Shown one piece after another: positions 1 to 9,593 of a stretch of 12,703 nt of DNA (within the stretch, counting starts at the first letter, position 1; each line of letters opens with the position of its first letter). Below the pieces are notes generated by a model. That model saw only the letters and a program-made list of their open reading frames with translations. It was not told the DNA's origin and did no database searches. The DNA lies in assembly GCA_024710825.1 (NCBI GenBank), contig JANJUA010000010.1, positions 1 to 12,703 on the forward strand, read 5' to 3'. The position numbers and the translations under genes were made by a program. Source of the DNA: Solirubrobacteraceae bacterium. GTDB taxonomy: Bacteria; Actinomycetota; Thermoleophilia; Solirubrobacterales; Solirubrobacteraceae.

Positions 1-289
1 GCAGCCGCACCGGCAGCTTCAGCGCCATCACCAGCGCCCGCGCCGGGCCGTCGTGCGCGAACGGCGCCCACGCCGCGTCCCACGCCCGATCGCGCCCCGG
101 GCACGGCGCGCACGGCAGCGGCAGCGCGCAGCGCTCGCAGACCGCCGCTCCCAGCCACGGCAGAGCGGCCGAGCACTCGCCGCACAGCCCGTCGCGCACG
201 CCCACGAGCGGTGCGCGGCATGCCGCGCACAGTGGGGGAGCGACGACGGAGAGCAGCAGGCGGTAGGACGCGCCGAGCACGCCCCGCAT
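1..289 (-). CDS. ComF family protein, N-terminal part (cut by window edge)
   Basis: The minus-strand frame starts at ATG 289-287 and runs off the left edge after 96 codons, so only the N-terminus is visible. After a hydrophobic stretch it carries two cysteine clusters, CAAC...CGEC and CERC...CAPC, then AWAPFAHDGPARALVMALK. This is the layout of ComF proteins: a double zinc ribbon followed by the start of a type I phosphoribosyltransferase domain, where an aromatic residue, Y/HDGP and ALKxxG are usual. The catalytic PRPP loop would lie outside the window. ComF proteins are linked to DNA uptake in competent bacteria, but in most Actinomycetota the role is not established. In-frame GTG codons at 319 and 316 are possible longer starts; ATG 289 gives the usual short lead before the first cysteine. 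The gene is divergent from hpf. No clear promoter is visible for it in 290-345. Confidence 0.82.
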   Translation of the reverse strand, partial: MRGVLGASYRLLLSVVAPPLCAACRAPLVGVRDGLCGECSAALPWLGAAVCERCALPLPCAPCPGRDRAWDAAWAPFAHDGPARALVMALKLPVRL

Positions 290-344
290 CTCACCGCGCA
301 AGCCGTCACGGCGCACCACGTCTCCGCCACCCGTCCGCGCCGCC

Positions 345-372
345 TTGACGTCGTCCGGCGCATCAATACCCT
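345..372 (+). promoter_or_regulatory. Putative sigma-70-type promoter of hpf
   Basis: TTGACG at 345-350 and TACCCT at 367-372 are separated by 16 bases. This matches the actinobacterial housekeeping pattern TTGACN...TANNNT and would start a transcript near 379, leaving a leader of about 40 bases that carries the ribosome binding site. It lies in the 129-base gap between the divergent comF and hpf genes. It was found by eye only. Confidence 0.45.
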
Positions 373-407
373 GCTGTTCACAAGGTTCGTGACATCCACC
401 GACCCCT

Positions 408-414
408 GGGAGGG
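408..414 (+). promoter_or_regulatory. Strong Shine-Dalgarno of hpf
   Basis: GGGAGGG ends four bases before ATG 419. It decides the start of hpf, because the reading frame stays open upstream to base 53 without any comparable site. Confidence 0.7.
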
Positions 415-418
415 CCAG

Positions 419-763
419 ATGCAGATCGCCATCAAGGGCCGCGGCATCCCCGTCAGCGACGACGTGCGCGAGCGCGTCGCCAAGCGCTTCGCCAAGGTCG
501 GCAAGCAGGTCTCCGACCTGGCGCGGCTCGAGGTGGAGCTGAGACGCGAGCGGAGCTCGTCCATCCCCGAGGCCGAGATCGTGGAGGTGACGCTGCACCT
601 CAAGGGCGTCACGCTGCGCGCCTGCGAACGTGGGCGCGACCTCCAGAGCGCCCTGAACCTGTGCGCCGACGACATGGCCCGCCAGGTCAAGCGCCACCGC
701 GACAAGCGCCGTCGGCGCCGGGAGGCGCGCGCCGCCGCAGCCGCGCTCAGACCGGCCGTCTGA
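419..763 (+). CDS. hpf: Ribosome hibernation promoting factor / RaiA-like, short form
   Basis: A protein of 114 residues beginning MQIAIKGRGIPVSDDVRERV, the typical start of HPF/RaiA (sigma-54 modulation protein) domains. The region around residues 60-90 (TLHLKGVTLRA, then LQSALNLCADDMARQVKRHR) also fits the family beta-strand and helix pattern. Such proteins bind the 30S decoding centre and silence ribosomes in resting cells. Only the N-terminal domain is present. The C-terminal dimerisation domain of long HPF proteins, common in Actinomycetota, is missing, and the 86 bases downstream cannot encode it. In its place is a tail with RRRRRR-like basic residues, rich in Arg and Ala, probably RNA-binding. 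The start is fixed by the GGGAGGG site. The gene lies between comF and secA, as in Bacillus, where yvyD (hpf) precedes secA and prfB. Confidence 0.85.
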   Translation: MQIAIKGRGIPVSDDVRERVAKRFAKVGKQVSDLARLEVELRRERSSSIPEAEIVEVTLHLKGVTLRACERGRDLQSALNLCADDMARQVKRHRDKRRRRREARAAAAALRPAV

Positions 764-779
764 GCCACGGATAAAGCTC

Positions 780-820
780 GGCGGGCCGCTGTCCAATCAA
801 CGATCGGGCAGCGGCCCGTC
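780..820 (+). terminator. Hairpin between hpf and secA, possible terminator
   Basis: A perfect 10-base inverted repeat, CGGGCCGCTG (782-791) and CAGCGGCCCG (809-818), can be extended on both sides to about 15 pairs (780-794 with 806-820, counting two G-U pairs), with an 11-base loop. No T-run follows, so it may be a U-tract-less terminator of the kind proposed for high-GC actinobacteria, or a transcript-stabilising structure. It ends before the proposed secA -10 box at 838, which fits separate transcription of hpf and secA. Confidence 0.5.
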
Positions 821-837
821 CGGCGTCCTGCCGTTGG

Positions 838-843
838 TAGGCT
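838..843 (+). promoter_or_regulatory. Putative -10 box of a leaderless secA promoter
   Basis: TAGGCT lies six bases before ATG 850, so transcription would begin at or next to the A of the start codon. No convincing Shine-Dalgarno is visible before secA and no clear -35 box. This is the geometry of leaderless genes, which are common in Actinomycetota. Confidence 0.4.
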
Positions 844-849
844 GGGTCC

Positions 850-3723
<2,874 letters not shown>

Positions 3724-3733
3724 CCTGAGCGGT

Positions 3734-3739
3734 TAGGTT
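3734..3739 (+). promoter_or_regulatory. Putative -10 box before the MFS gene
   Basis: TAGGTT lies ten bases before ATG 3750, in the 26-base gap after secA. No Shine-Dalgarno is seen. A start site about seven bases downstream would give a leader of only a few bases. No -35 match is visible, so this is tentative. Confidence 0.33.
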
Positions 3740-3749
3740 TGTCGCTCGC

Positions 3750-5288
3750 ATGGAGGCGAGCGGCACGAGGGAGAGGGTCGATCGAGGGACGGCGATGGCG
3801 CTGTTCGCGATGGCGCTTGCCGTATTCGTCGTCGCCAACGACTTCACCGCGCTCAGCGTCGCCCTGCCGCAGATGGAGGGCGACCTCGACGCGGACGTCG
3901 GGACGATCCAGTGGGTCATCAACGCCTACGCGCTGGTCTTCGGCGTCTTCATCATCACCGGAGGGCGCCTCGCCGACCTGTTCGGCCGTCGCCGCATGTT
4001 CTTCGTCGGGGCCGGCATCTTCGGCTTCTTCTCGCTGCTGGCGGGGGCGGCCCCGTCCGCGGAGCTGCTGATCGCCGCCCGCGCGCTGATGGCGATCGGC
4101 GGCGCGATGATGTGGCCCGCTGTCGTGGGCCTCGCCTTCGCGATCCTGCCGCCGAGCAAGGCGGGCCTGGCGGGTGGGCTGATCCTCGGCGTTAGCGGCA
4201 TCGGCAACGCGTTCGGGCCGCTGCTCGGCGGCTTCCTCACCGACGAGCTCTCGTGGCGCTGGGTGCTGTTCCTCAACGTCCCCATCGCCCTGCTCGCGGT
4301 CACGGTCACCTACCTGAAGGTCCGCGGCGACCGCCCGGAGCACCGGGACGAGCGGATCGACTACGCGGGCACGGCGCTGCTCTCCATCGCGCTGGTGGCG
4401 CTGCTCGTCGCGCTCGACCAGGTGACCGACTGGGGCTGGACGAGCCCGGCCACGATCGGGCTGCTGGCCGTGTTCGTCGCCGGCCTGGCGCTGCTGCGGC
4501 CGGTCGAGCGCCGCGCCGGGCGCAACGCCCTGCTCGCCCGCGACGTCCTCTCCAACCGCCAGTTCACGGCGGCCTGCTTCGCCACCTTCTTCATGTCGAT
4601 GACGTTCTTCGCCCTGCTGGTCTACGCGCCGCAGTACATGGTCAAGGTGCTCGACTTCAGCGCTCTGGAGGCGGGGCTGGGCTTTCTGCCGCTGATGGGC
4701 GTCTTCGGGGCGACGTCGTTCGCGGCCGGCCCGCTCTACAACCGCGTCGGCGGGCGGCTGCTGCTGATCGTGGGCGCCGCCTGCATCCCCGTCGGGACGC
4801 TGCTCGTCACCCTCGCCCCCGTCGACGGGACGTACGCCGACCTCATTCCCGGCCTGGCGATCGCGGGGGTCGGCGTCGGCCTGTTCTACTCGGCGCTGAC
4901 GACGGCCGCGATCACCGTGCTCGACCAGGCCCGCTCCAGCCTCGGCGGGGGCATCCTCTACATGTTCCAGGTCGTGGGCGGCTCGATCGGCCTGGGGCTG
5001 ACGACGACCGTCTTCACCTCGGTCGCCGACGACCACGTGAGCGCCAGCGCGATCGCCGGCCGGCTCAGCGCGGAGGAGGAGCGGGCGGTCGGCCAGGTCC
5101 TCTCCGGCACCGACACGGCTCAGCAGCTCCTCGCGCGGCTGCCCGACGCGGCCGCCGAGCTGGAGCGCATCGCCCGCGAGGCGTTCGTCGCGGGTGTGCA
5201 CGCGGGCCTGCGCGTCGACGTCGCGCTGGCCCTGGTGGCGCTCGGAATCGTGGTCGTCTTCATGCATCCGGCGCGCCCGGATCGATGA
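3750..5288 (+). CDS. MFS drug exporter, DHA2 (EmrB/QacA) family, 14 membrane helices
   Basis: A 512-residue membrane protein, the usual length of 14-helix DHA2 transporters such as QacA. Helix 1 (about 16-38) contains NDFTALSVALP, the family's D1 motif region. Motif A, GGRLADLFGRRR, is at 71-82. The antiporter motif C, GVSGIGNAFGPLLGG, is at 147-161, followed by SWRWVLFLNVP (168-178), typical of EmrB/QacA proteins. A long hydrophilic segment, about 427-482, precedes the last helix, as in this family. It probably exports a drug or metabolite in exchange for protons; the substrate cannot be read from sequence. The gene sits between secA (26 bases upstream) and prfB, a place usually without such a gene. 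Its base composition looks like its neighbours, so there is no sign of recent transfer. The stop TGA overlaps an in-frame prfB ATG (ATGA, 5285-5288). Confidence 0.92.
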   Translation: MEASGTRERVDRGTAMALFAMALAVFVVANDFTALSVALPQMEGDLDADVGTIQWVINAYALVFGVFIITGGRLADLFGRRRMFFVGAGIFGFFSLLAGAAPSAELLIAARALMAIGGAMMWPAVVGLAFAILPPSKAGLAGGLILGVSGIGNAFGPLLGGFLTDELSWRWVLFLNVPIALLAVTVTYLKVRGDRPEHRDERIDYAGTALLSIALVALLVALDQVTDWGWTSPATIGLLAVFVAGLALLRPVERRAGRNALLARDVLSNRQFTAACFATFFMSMTFFALLVYAPQYMVKVLDFSALEAGLGFLPLMGVFGATSFAAGPLYNRVGGRLLLIVGAACIPVGTLLVTLAPVDGTYADLIPGLAIAGVGVGLFYSALTTAAITVLDQARSSLGGGILYMFQVVGGSIGLGLTTTVFTSVADDHVSASAIAGRLSAEEERAVGQVLSGTDTAQQLLARLPDAAAELERIAREAFVAGVHAGLRVDVALALVALGIVVVFMHPARPDR

Positions 5289-5296
5289 CGAGAAGC

Positions 5297-5302
5297 TACC
5301 TT
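5297..5302 (+). promoter_or_regulatory. Putative -10 box supporting the GTG start of prfB
   Basis: TACCTT lies six bases before GTG 5309, the same spacing as TAGGCT before secA. This supports a leaderless mRNA beginning at GTG 5309. Translation from the alternative ATG 5285 would instead need a read-through transcript from the MFS gene. Confidence 0.33.
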
Positions 5303-5308
5303 CATGGC

Positions 5309-6406
5309 GTGTCCCAGCCTCCCAACCAGCGCCTCGCGGCCATCCAGGAGCAGCTCGGCGTGCTGCGCGCGAGCCTCGACCCCGACGCACTCGGCGAGCG
5401 CGTCTCGCTGCTCGAGGCGGAGATGCAGGCGCCCGGCTTCTGGGACGACTCCGACCGCGCCGCCAAGACGTCCGCCGAGCACGCGCGGACGAGCCGCAAG
5501 CTCGAGACGCTGCGGGGCGTCCTCGCCGATGCCGAGGACCTCGCCGGGCTCATAGAGCTGGCCGAGGAGGACGCCTCGATGGCCGAGGAGCTCGACGCGC
5601 AGATAGCCTCGATCGAGGAGCGCCTCGGCGCCCTGGAGGAGGAGCGCCTGTTCTCCGGACGCTACGACGCCGGCGACGCGCTCGTCACCGTCAACGCCGG
5701 GGCGGGCGGCACCGACGCCCAGGACTGGGCGGAGATGGTGCTGCGCATGGAGATGCGCTGGGCGGAGAAGCGCGGCTTCTCGGTGGAGCTGCTCGAGGCC
5801 AGCCCGGGGGAGGAGGCCGGCATCAAGTCCGCGACCTTCCGGGTGGCCGGGGAGAACGCCTACGGCCTCTACGTCGCCGAGCGCGGCGTGCATCGGCTCG
5901 TGCGGCTCAGCCCGTTCGACTCCGCCAACCGTCGTCAGACGAGCTTTGCCGGCGTCGAGGTGGCGCCGGTCGTGGAGGATGCGGCCGAGGTCGTCATCGA
6001 GGACGACGACCTCCAGGTCGACACCTACCGCGCGTCGGGCGCCGGCGGCCAGCACGTCAACAAGACCGACTCGGCGGTCCGGATCACCCACCGGCCGAGC
6101 GGCATCGTCGTGCAGTGCCAGAACGAGCGCTCCCAGTCGGCGAACCGGGCGACGGCGATGGGCATGCTGCGCTCGAAGCTCGCCGAGCTGGAGGAGCGCA
6201 AGCGTCAGGAGGAGATCGCCCGCGAGAAGGGGGAGGCCCAGGACGTGAACTTCGGCTCTCAGATCCGCTCGTACGTGCTGCACCCGTACACCATGGTCAA
6301 GGACCACCGCACCAACGTGGAGGTCGGCAACGCGCAGGGGGTCCTCGACGGGGACCTCGACGCGTTCGTCCGTGCCGAGCTCCTGCGCTCCGCCGGCGAG
6401 CGATGA
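5309..6406 (+). CDS. prfB: Peptide chain release factor 2
   Basis: A class I release factor of 365 residues, the same length as E. coli RF2. It ends translation at UGA and UAA. The stop-codon-reading tripeptide SPF, diagnostic for RF2 rather than RF1 (PxT), is at 201-203. The peptidyl-transferase motif GGQ is at 246-248 in SGAGGQHVNKTDSAVRITH. The N-terminal coiled region (1-110) and the C-terminal SQIRSYVLHPY...VKDHRT block are intact. There is no programmed +1 frameshift: the frame runs through the N-terminal region without the in-frame UGA used for autoregulation in E. coli and Bacillus. The start is uncertain. GTG 5309 has a TACCTT box six bases upstream, while ATG 5285 would add eight residues and overlap the MFS stop. 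I prefer GTG 5309 because its N-terminus is of normal length. Confidence 0.96.
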   Translation: MSQPPNQRLAAIQEQLGVLRASLDPDALGERVSLLEAEMQAPGFWDDSDRAAKTSAEHARTSRKLETLRGVLADAEDLAGLIELAEEDASMAEELDAQIASIEERLGALEEERLFSGRYDAGDALVTVNAGAGGTDAQDWAEMVLRMEMRWAEKRGFSVELLEASPGEEAGIKSATFRVAGENAYGLYVAERGVHRLVRLSPFDSANRRQTSFAGVEVAPVVEDAAEVVIEDDDLQVDTYRASGAGGQHVNKTDSAVRITHRPSGIVVQCQNERSQSANRATAMGMLRSKLAELEERKRQEEIAREKGEAQDVNFGSQIRSYVLHPYTMVKDHRTNVEVGNAQGVLDGDLDAFVRAELLRSAGER

Positions 6407-7890
6407 GCCCGGCCGGGGAGCAGCCGATCGCTCCCTACCTCGACGCGGTCGTCGCGCACGGCTTCCGCGGATCCGGGCGCTTCCACGTGCCGGGTCACAA
6501 GGGCGGCCCGGGCGCCGACCCGGGGCTGCGCCACGCGCTCGGCGACGGCGCGCTGGCGATCGACCTGCCGCAGGACATGCGCGGCATCGACACCGGCCCT
6601 TCGCCGACGCCGTACGAGCGCGCCGAGCTCCTGGCGGCGGAGGCCTACGGCGCGGAGCGCACGTGGTTTCTGACCAACGGCGCCACGCAGGGCAACCACG
6701 CGCTGGCGCTGGCGCTGGCGCCGCTCGGCGCGCGGGTGGTCGTGCAGCGCAACGCGCACGCGTCGCTGGTGGACGGACTGGTGCTCTCCGGCGGCCTTCC
6801 GCGCTTCGTGGCGCCCGCCTACGACGACGAGCTCGGCATGGCGCACGGCGTCACTCCGGACGCGCTGCGTCACGCGCTGGACTCGGGCGGTGGGCGGGAT
6901 CGAGCTCGGGCGGTGTTCCTCGTCTCGCCGACCTACTACGGGATGGTCGCCGACGTCGCCGGCTGCGCGGAGGTCGCGCATGCGGCCGGGGTCGCGCTCG
7001 TGGTCGACCAGGCCTGGGGCCCGCACTTCGGCTTCCATCCCGACCTGCCGGCCGGCGCGCTGCAGGAGGGCGCGGACGCCGTCATCACCTCGACGCACAA
7101 GATCGTCGGCTCGCTGACGCAGTCGGCGATGCTGCACGTCGGAAACGGCGTCGGTCCGCCGCGGATCGACGCCGATCGCGTCGCTCGCGCGATGCGCCTG
7201 CTGCGCACCACCTCGCCGAGCTCGCTGCTGCTCGCCTCGCTCGACGCCGCCCGCCGGCAGCTCGCGGTCCACGGCGAGGCGCTGCTGCACGAGACGCTCG
7301 CGGCCGGCCGACGCCTGCGCGCCAAGCTCGCGACGGTCGAGGGGTTGCAGCTCGTCGGGCCGGAGCAGGTCGGGCGGCCCGGGGTGGCGGGCTGGGACCC
7401 GCTGCGCGTGGTGCTCGACGTGCGCGCGACCGGTCGCAGCGGCTACGAGGTGGCCGACGCGCTGCGCCACGGCTACGACGTGCAGGTCGAGCTCGCCACG
7501 CACGCGACGGTCGTGCTCGTGCTCGGCATCACGCAGCCGGAGGCGGACCTCGTCCGGCTCGGCGGCGACGTCGACGAGACCGTCAAGCGGCTCTCGGCGC
7601 CCGGCGAGCGCGAGGCGGTCGTGCGGCCGGTGGCGGCGCTGCGCCACGAGGTGGCGGTCTCGCCCCGTGACGCGTTCCTCGGCGAGGCCGAGGTCGTGGC
7701 GGTCGACGAGGCGGTCGGGCGCATCTCGTGCGAGTCGATCGCCGGCTATCCCCCCGGGATCCCCGCCCTGCTGCCCGGCGAGCGCGTCACGACGGAGCTG
7801 ATCGTCTACCTGCGGGCGCTCACCGCCGCGGGCGCCCGTCTGCACGGCGCGAGCGACCCCGAGTTCCGCACCGTGAACGTCCTGCGCTGA
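6403..7890 (+). CDS. PLP-dependent Orn/Lys/Arg-type decarboxylase (fold type I)
   Basis: A 495-residue enzyme resembling the short Bacillus SpeA-type basic amino acid decarboxylases, which make polyamines or their precursors. Seen: the N-terminal FHVPGHKGG motif (27-35), TNGATQGNHA (91-100), the cofactor-stacking H119 in QRNAHASLVDG, SPTYYGMVADVAG (175-187), D202 that would hold the PLP nitrogen, and the Schiff-base lysine K233 in STHKIVGSLTQSA. The C-terminal GYPPGIPALLPGE block is also typical. The segment after D202 reads DQAWGPHF where SpeA-type enzymes usually have DEAHGxH; the Trp is also found in CadA-like enzymes (DSAW), so substrate preference (Arg, Lys or Orn) is open. There is no response-regulator-like wing domain as in E. 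coli inducible decarboxylases. ATG 6403 overlaps the prfB stop (ATGA), which suggests translational coupling to prfB. Confidence 0.9.
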   Translation: MSPAGEQPIAPYLDAVVAHGFRGSGRFHVPGHKGGPGADPGLRHALGDGALAIDLPQDMRGIDTGPSPTPYERAELLAAEAYGAERTWFLTNGATQGNHALALALAPLGARVVVQRNAHASLVDGLVLSGGLPRFVAPAYDDELGMAHGVTPDALRHALDSGGGRDRARAVFLVSPTYYGMVADVAGCAEVAHAAGVALVVDQAWGPHFGFHPDLPAGALQEGADAVITSTHKIVGSLTQSAMLHVGNGVGPPRIDADRVARAMRLLRTTSPSSLLLASLDAARRQLAVHGEALLHETLAAGRRLRAKLATVEGLQLVGPEQVGRPGVAGWDPLRVVLDVRATGRSGYEVADALRHGYDVQVELATHATVVLVLGITQPEADLVRLGGDVDETVKRLSAPGEREAVVRPVAALRHEVAVSPRDAFLGEAEVVAVDEAVGRISCESIAGYPPGIPALLPGERVTTELIVYLRALTAAGARLHGASDPEFRTVNVLR

Positions 7891-7928
7891 CCCTCAAGGG
7901 CTGCGCCGCCGCGGCCGATGGACGGGCC

Positions 7929-9572
7929 ATGCGCCTCGTCCGGCCCACGCTGCTCCTCCTCGTCGTGGCCGGCGTCGCCGCGCCCGTCCCGGTCGCGACC
8001 GCCGCGGAGGCCGTGCGCGGCACGCTGCTGTCCAAGCAGGAGCGCGCGGGCGGGATCGTGGTCCGCAAGGAGCGGGTGACGATCGGGTCGCGAACGTCGC
8101 TCGTCACCACGGTGACGATGCCCAAGCCCGGCCGCGGCCACGCGCTGGAGCCCTACCTCCCGAACGACGAGGTGTCCGAGGGCACGGCGACGACCTCCAG
8201 CGTCTCGGGCGCGCTGAACCGCTACGGGACCGCGGTGGCGGTCAACGCCGACCTCTTCGAGTACGCCTCCGGCCAGCCCAGCGGCCTGCTCGTGATCGAC
8301 GGCGAGATCTACAACCAGCCGCAGGGCGGGCGACCCGCGCTCTCGGTCGACTACCGCGGCAACCTGACCGCGAGCCGCCCGAAGGCGTCCGGCGTGCTGT
8401 CGCTGCCCCGCGGCCGCGAGGTGCCGTTCGAGGTCAACGTGCGCCGCCGGGACGGCGTCGTGCTGTACGACAACGGCTGGGGGCCGCGGATCCCGGAGGG
8501 CGCGGGCCGCTCGTTGGTCGGGCGGCTCACGGCCGGATCGGTCGTCCAGCACCGGCAGCGCTGGGTCGCCTCCGGCGCGCTGCGGGCGGCCAGCAGCCGC
8601 CGCGGCGGCCATGCGATCCCGTCCGACGACGGGCCGGACCTGCTGTTCGCCGGCTACGGGAGCGCGGCCTCGCGGCTCGCCGTGAAGCCGGGCGCGGCGT
8701 TCTCGATGCGCTACTCGATCGGGCCGCTGGCGCGCAGCGCGCGCTTCGCCGTGGGCGGCGGCCCGATCCTCGTCCGCGGCGGCAAGCTGATCTACCGGCG
8801 GGCGAGCAACCGCGAGTTCTCCGACAGCCAGCTCATGCCCCCGGACGCCCGCACCGCCGTCGCGCAGCTCGACGACGGCAGGGTCGTCTTCTACGCCGTC
8901 GACCAGGTCGCCGGCTCCGACGGCTTCACGGTCGGCGAGGTGGCCCGCGACCTGCACCGTCGCGGGGCGAGGACGGCGATGGCGTTCGACTCCGGCGGCT
9001 CGACCGCCATCTCGCTGAACGGCAGGCTGCTCAACCGGCCGTCGGACGGCTACGAGCGGCCGGTGGGCAACATGCTCGTCTTCTTCCGGCCCGACGAGGC
9101 GCATCGCAAGCCGATCGGCTGGGTGCGAGTGCGCAGGCCGCGACCGGGCGGCGTCGTGCCGCGGGTCACGTACGCGATGGTCAAGCCCGGTCACGTCGAG
9201 ATCGCGCTGACCTCGCCGAAGGGGCGCGTCGTCTACCTCGAGGACCGCCGCCGCGACGTCGGGACGCACCACGTCAGGCTGCCGGCGAAGATGCGCAAGG
9301 GCGAGTGGGAGCTCGAGGTCGCCGTGCCGAGCTTCCAGGACCGCGTCGTCAAGCAGATCCAGATCGTCGATCGTCCGGAGCCCACGCCGAAGGTCGACGT
9401 TGAGCTGGACGCGGCCGAGGCGCCGGAGCCGTCCGCTGCTGCCCCCGCGGAGCCGACGCGGGCGGCCGGAGCCGACGCGGGCGCAGCGCCGTGGGGATGG
9501 GTCGCCATGGGCGCGGCGGTCCTCGCCGGCACCGGGCTGGCCCTGGCGCTGCTGCGCCGGCGCGCGCGGTGA
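7929..9572 (+). CDS. Secreted, membrane-anchored phosphodiester glycosidase (NAGPA) domain protein
   Basis: A 547-residue exported protein. Residues 1-26 form a signal peptide (MR, then a Leu/Val/Ala core, ending near ATAAEA). The middle carries the NAGPA/phosphodiester glycosidase fold: AVNADLF (104-110) with SGLLVIDGEIYN (118-129), GGGPILVRGGKL (276-287), ARTAVAQLDDGR (307-318), and DSGGSTAISLNGRLLN (354-369), ending PVGNMLVFF. Proteins with this domain remove capped sugar phosphodiesters; the eukaryotic member uncovers mannose 6-phosphate, and bacterial members act on cell-surface glycans, with mostly unknown substrates. A beta-sandwich-like segment (412-480) follows, then a Pro/Ala-rich linker, one membrane helix (about 521-542) and an RRRAR tail, so the enzyme is likely held on the outer face of the membrane. 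The start ATG 7929 is chosen because it begins the signal peptide; GGACGGG just upstream is a weak ribosome site. It lies 38 bases after the decarboxylase gene, with no obvious functional link to either neighbour. Confidence 0.85.
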   Translation: MRLVRPTLLLLVVAGVAAPVPVATAAEAVRGTLLSKQERAGGIVVRKERVTIGSRTSLVTTVTMPKPGRGHALEPYLPNDEVSEGTATTSSVSGALNRYGTAVAVNADLFEYASGQPSGLLVIDGEIYNQPQGGRPALSVDYRGNLTASRPKASGVLSLPRGREVPFEVNVRRRDGVVLYDNGWGPRIPEGAGRSLVGRLTAGSVVQHRQRWVASGALRAASSRRGGHAIPSDDGPDLLFAGYGSAASRLAVKPGAAFSMRYSIGPLARSARFAVGGGPILVRGGKLIYRRASNREFSDSQLMPPDARTAVAQLDDGRVVFYAVDQVAGSDGFTVGEVARDLHRRGARTAMAFDSGGSTAISLNGRLLNRPSDGYERPVGNMLVFFRPDEAHRKPIGWVRVRRPRPGGVVPRVTYAMVKPGHVEIALTSPKGRVVYLEDRRRDVGTHHVRLPAKMRKGEWELEVAVPSFQDRVVKQIQIVDRPEPTPKVDVELDAAEAPEPSAAAPAEPTRAAGADAGAAPWGWVAMGAAVLAGTGLALALLRRRAR

Positions 9573-9577
9573 GCAAC

Positions 9578-9583
9578 TAGCCT
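9578..9583 (+). promoter_or_regulatory. Putative -10 box of nadC within a repeated 13-base element
   Basis: TAGCCT lies ten bases before ATG 9594, inside AGCAACTAGCCTC (9572-9584). An almost identical string, AGCAACTAGACTC, lies at 10432-10444 before nadA. No -35 box is evident. It could be a promoter, or part of a regulator site shared by the two nad genes. Confidence 0.38.
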
Positions 9584-9593
9584 CCGGCGCGCC

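Noticed and set aside
4253..5284. Open frame continuous with prfB, suggesting a fusion upstream of release factor 2
   Set aside because: This part is an Arg/Gly/Ala-rich shadow of the MFS gene in another frame. RF2 is full length from 5309.
5309..5450. Programmed +1 frameshift site in prfB
   Set aside because: The RF2 frame is open from start to stop, with no in-frame TGA and no CTTTGAC-like slippery site in the N-terminal region.
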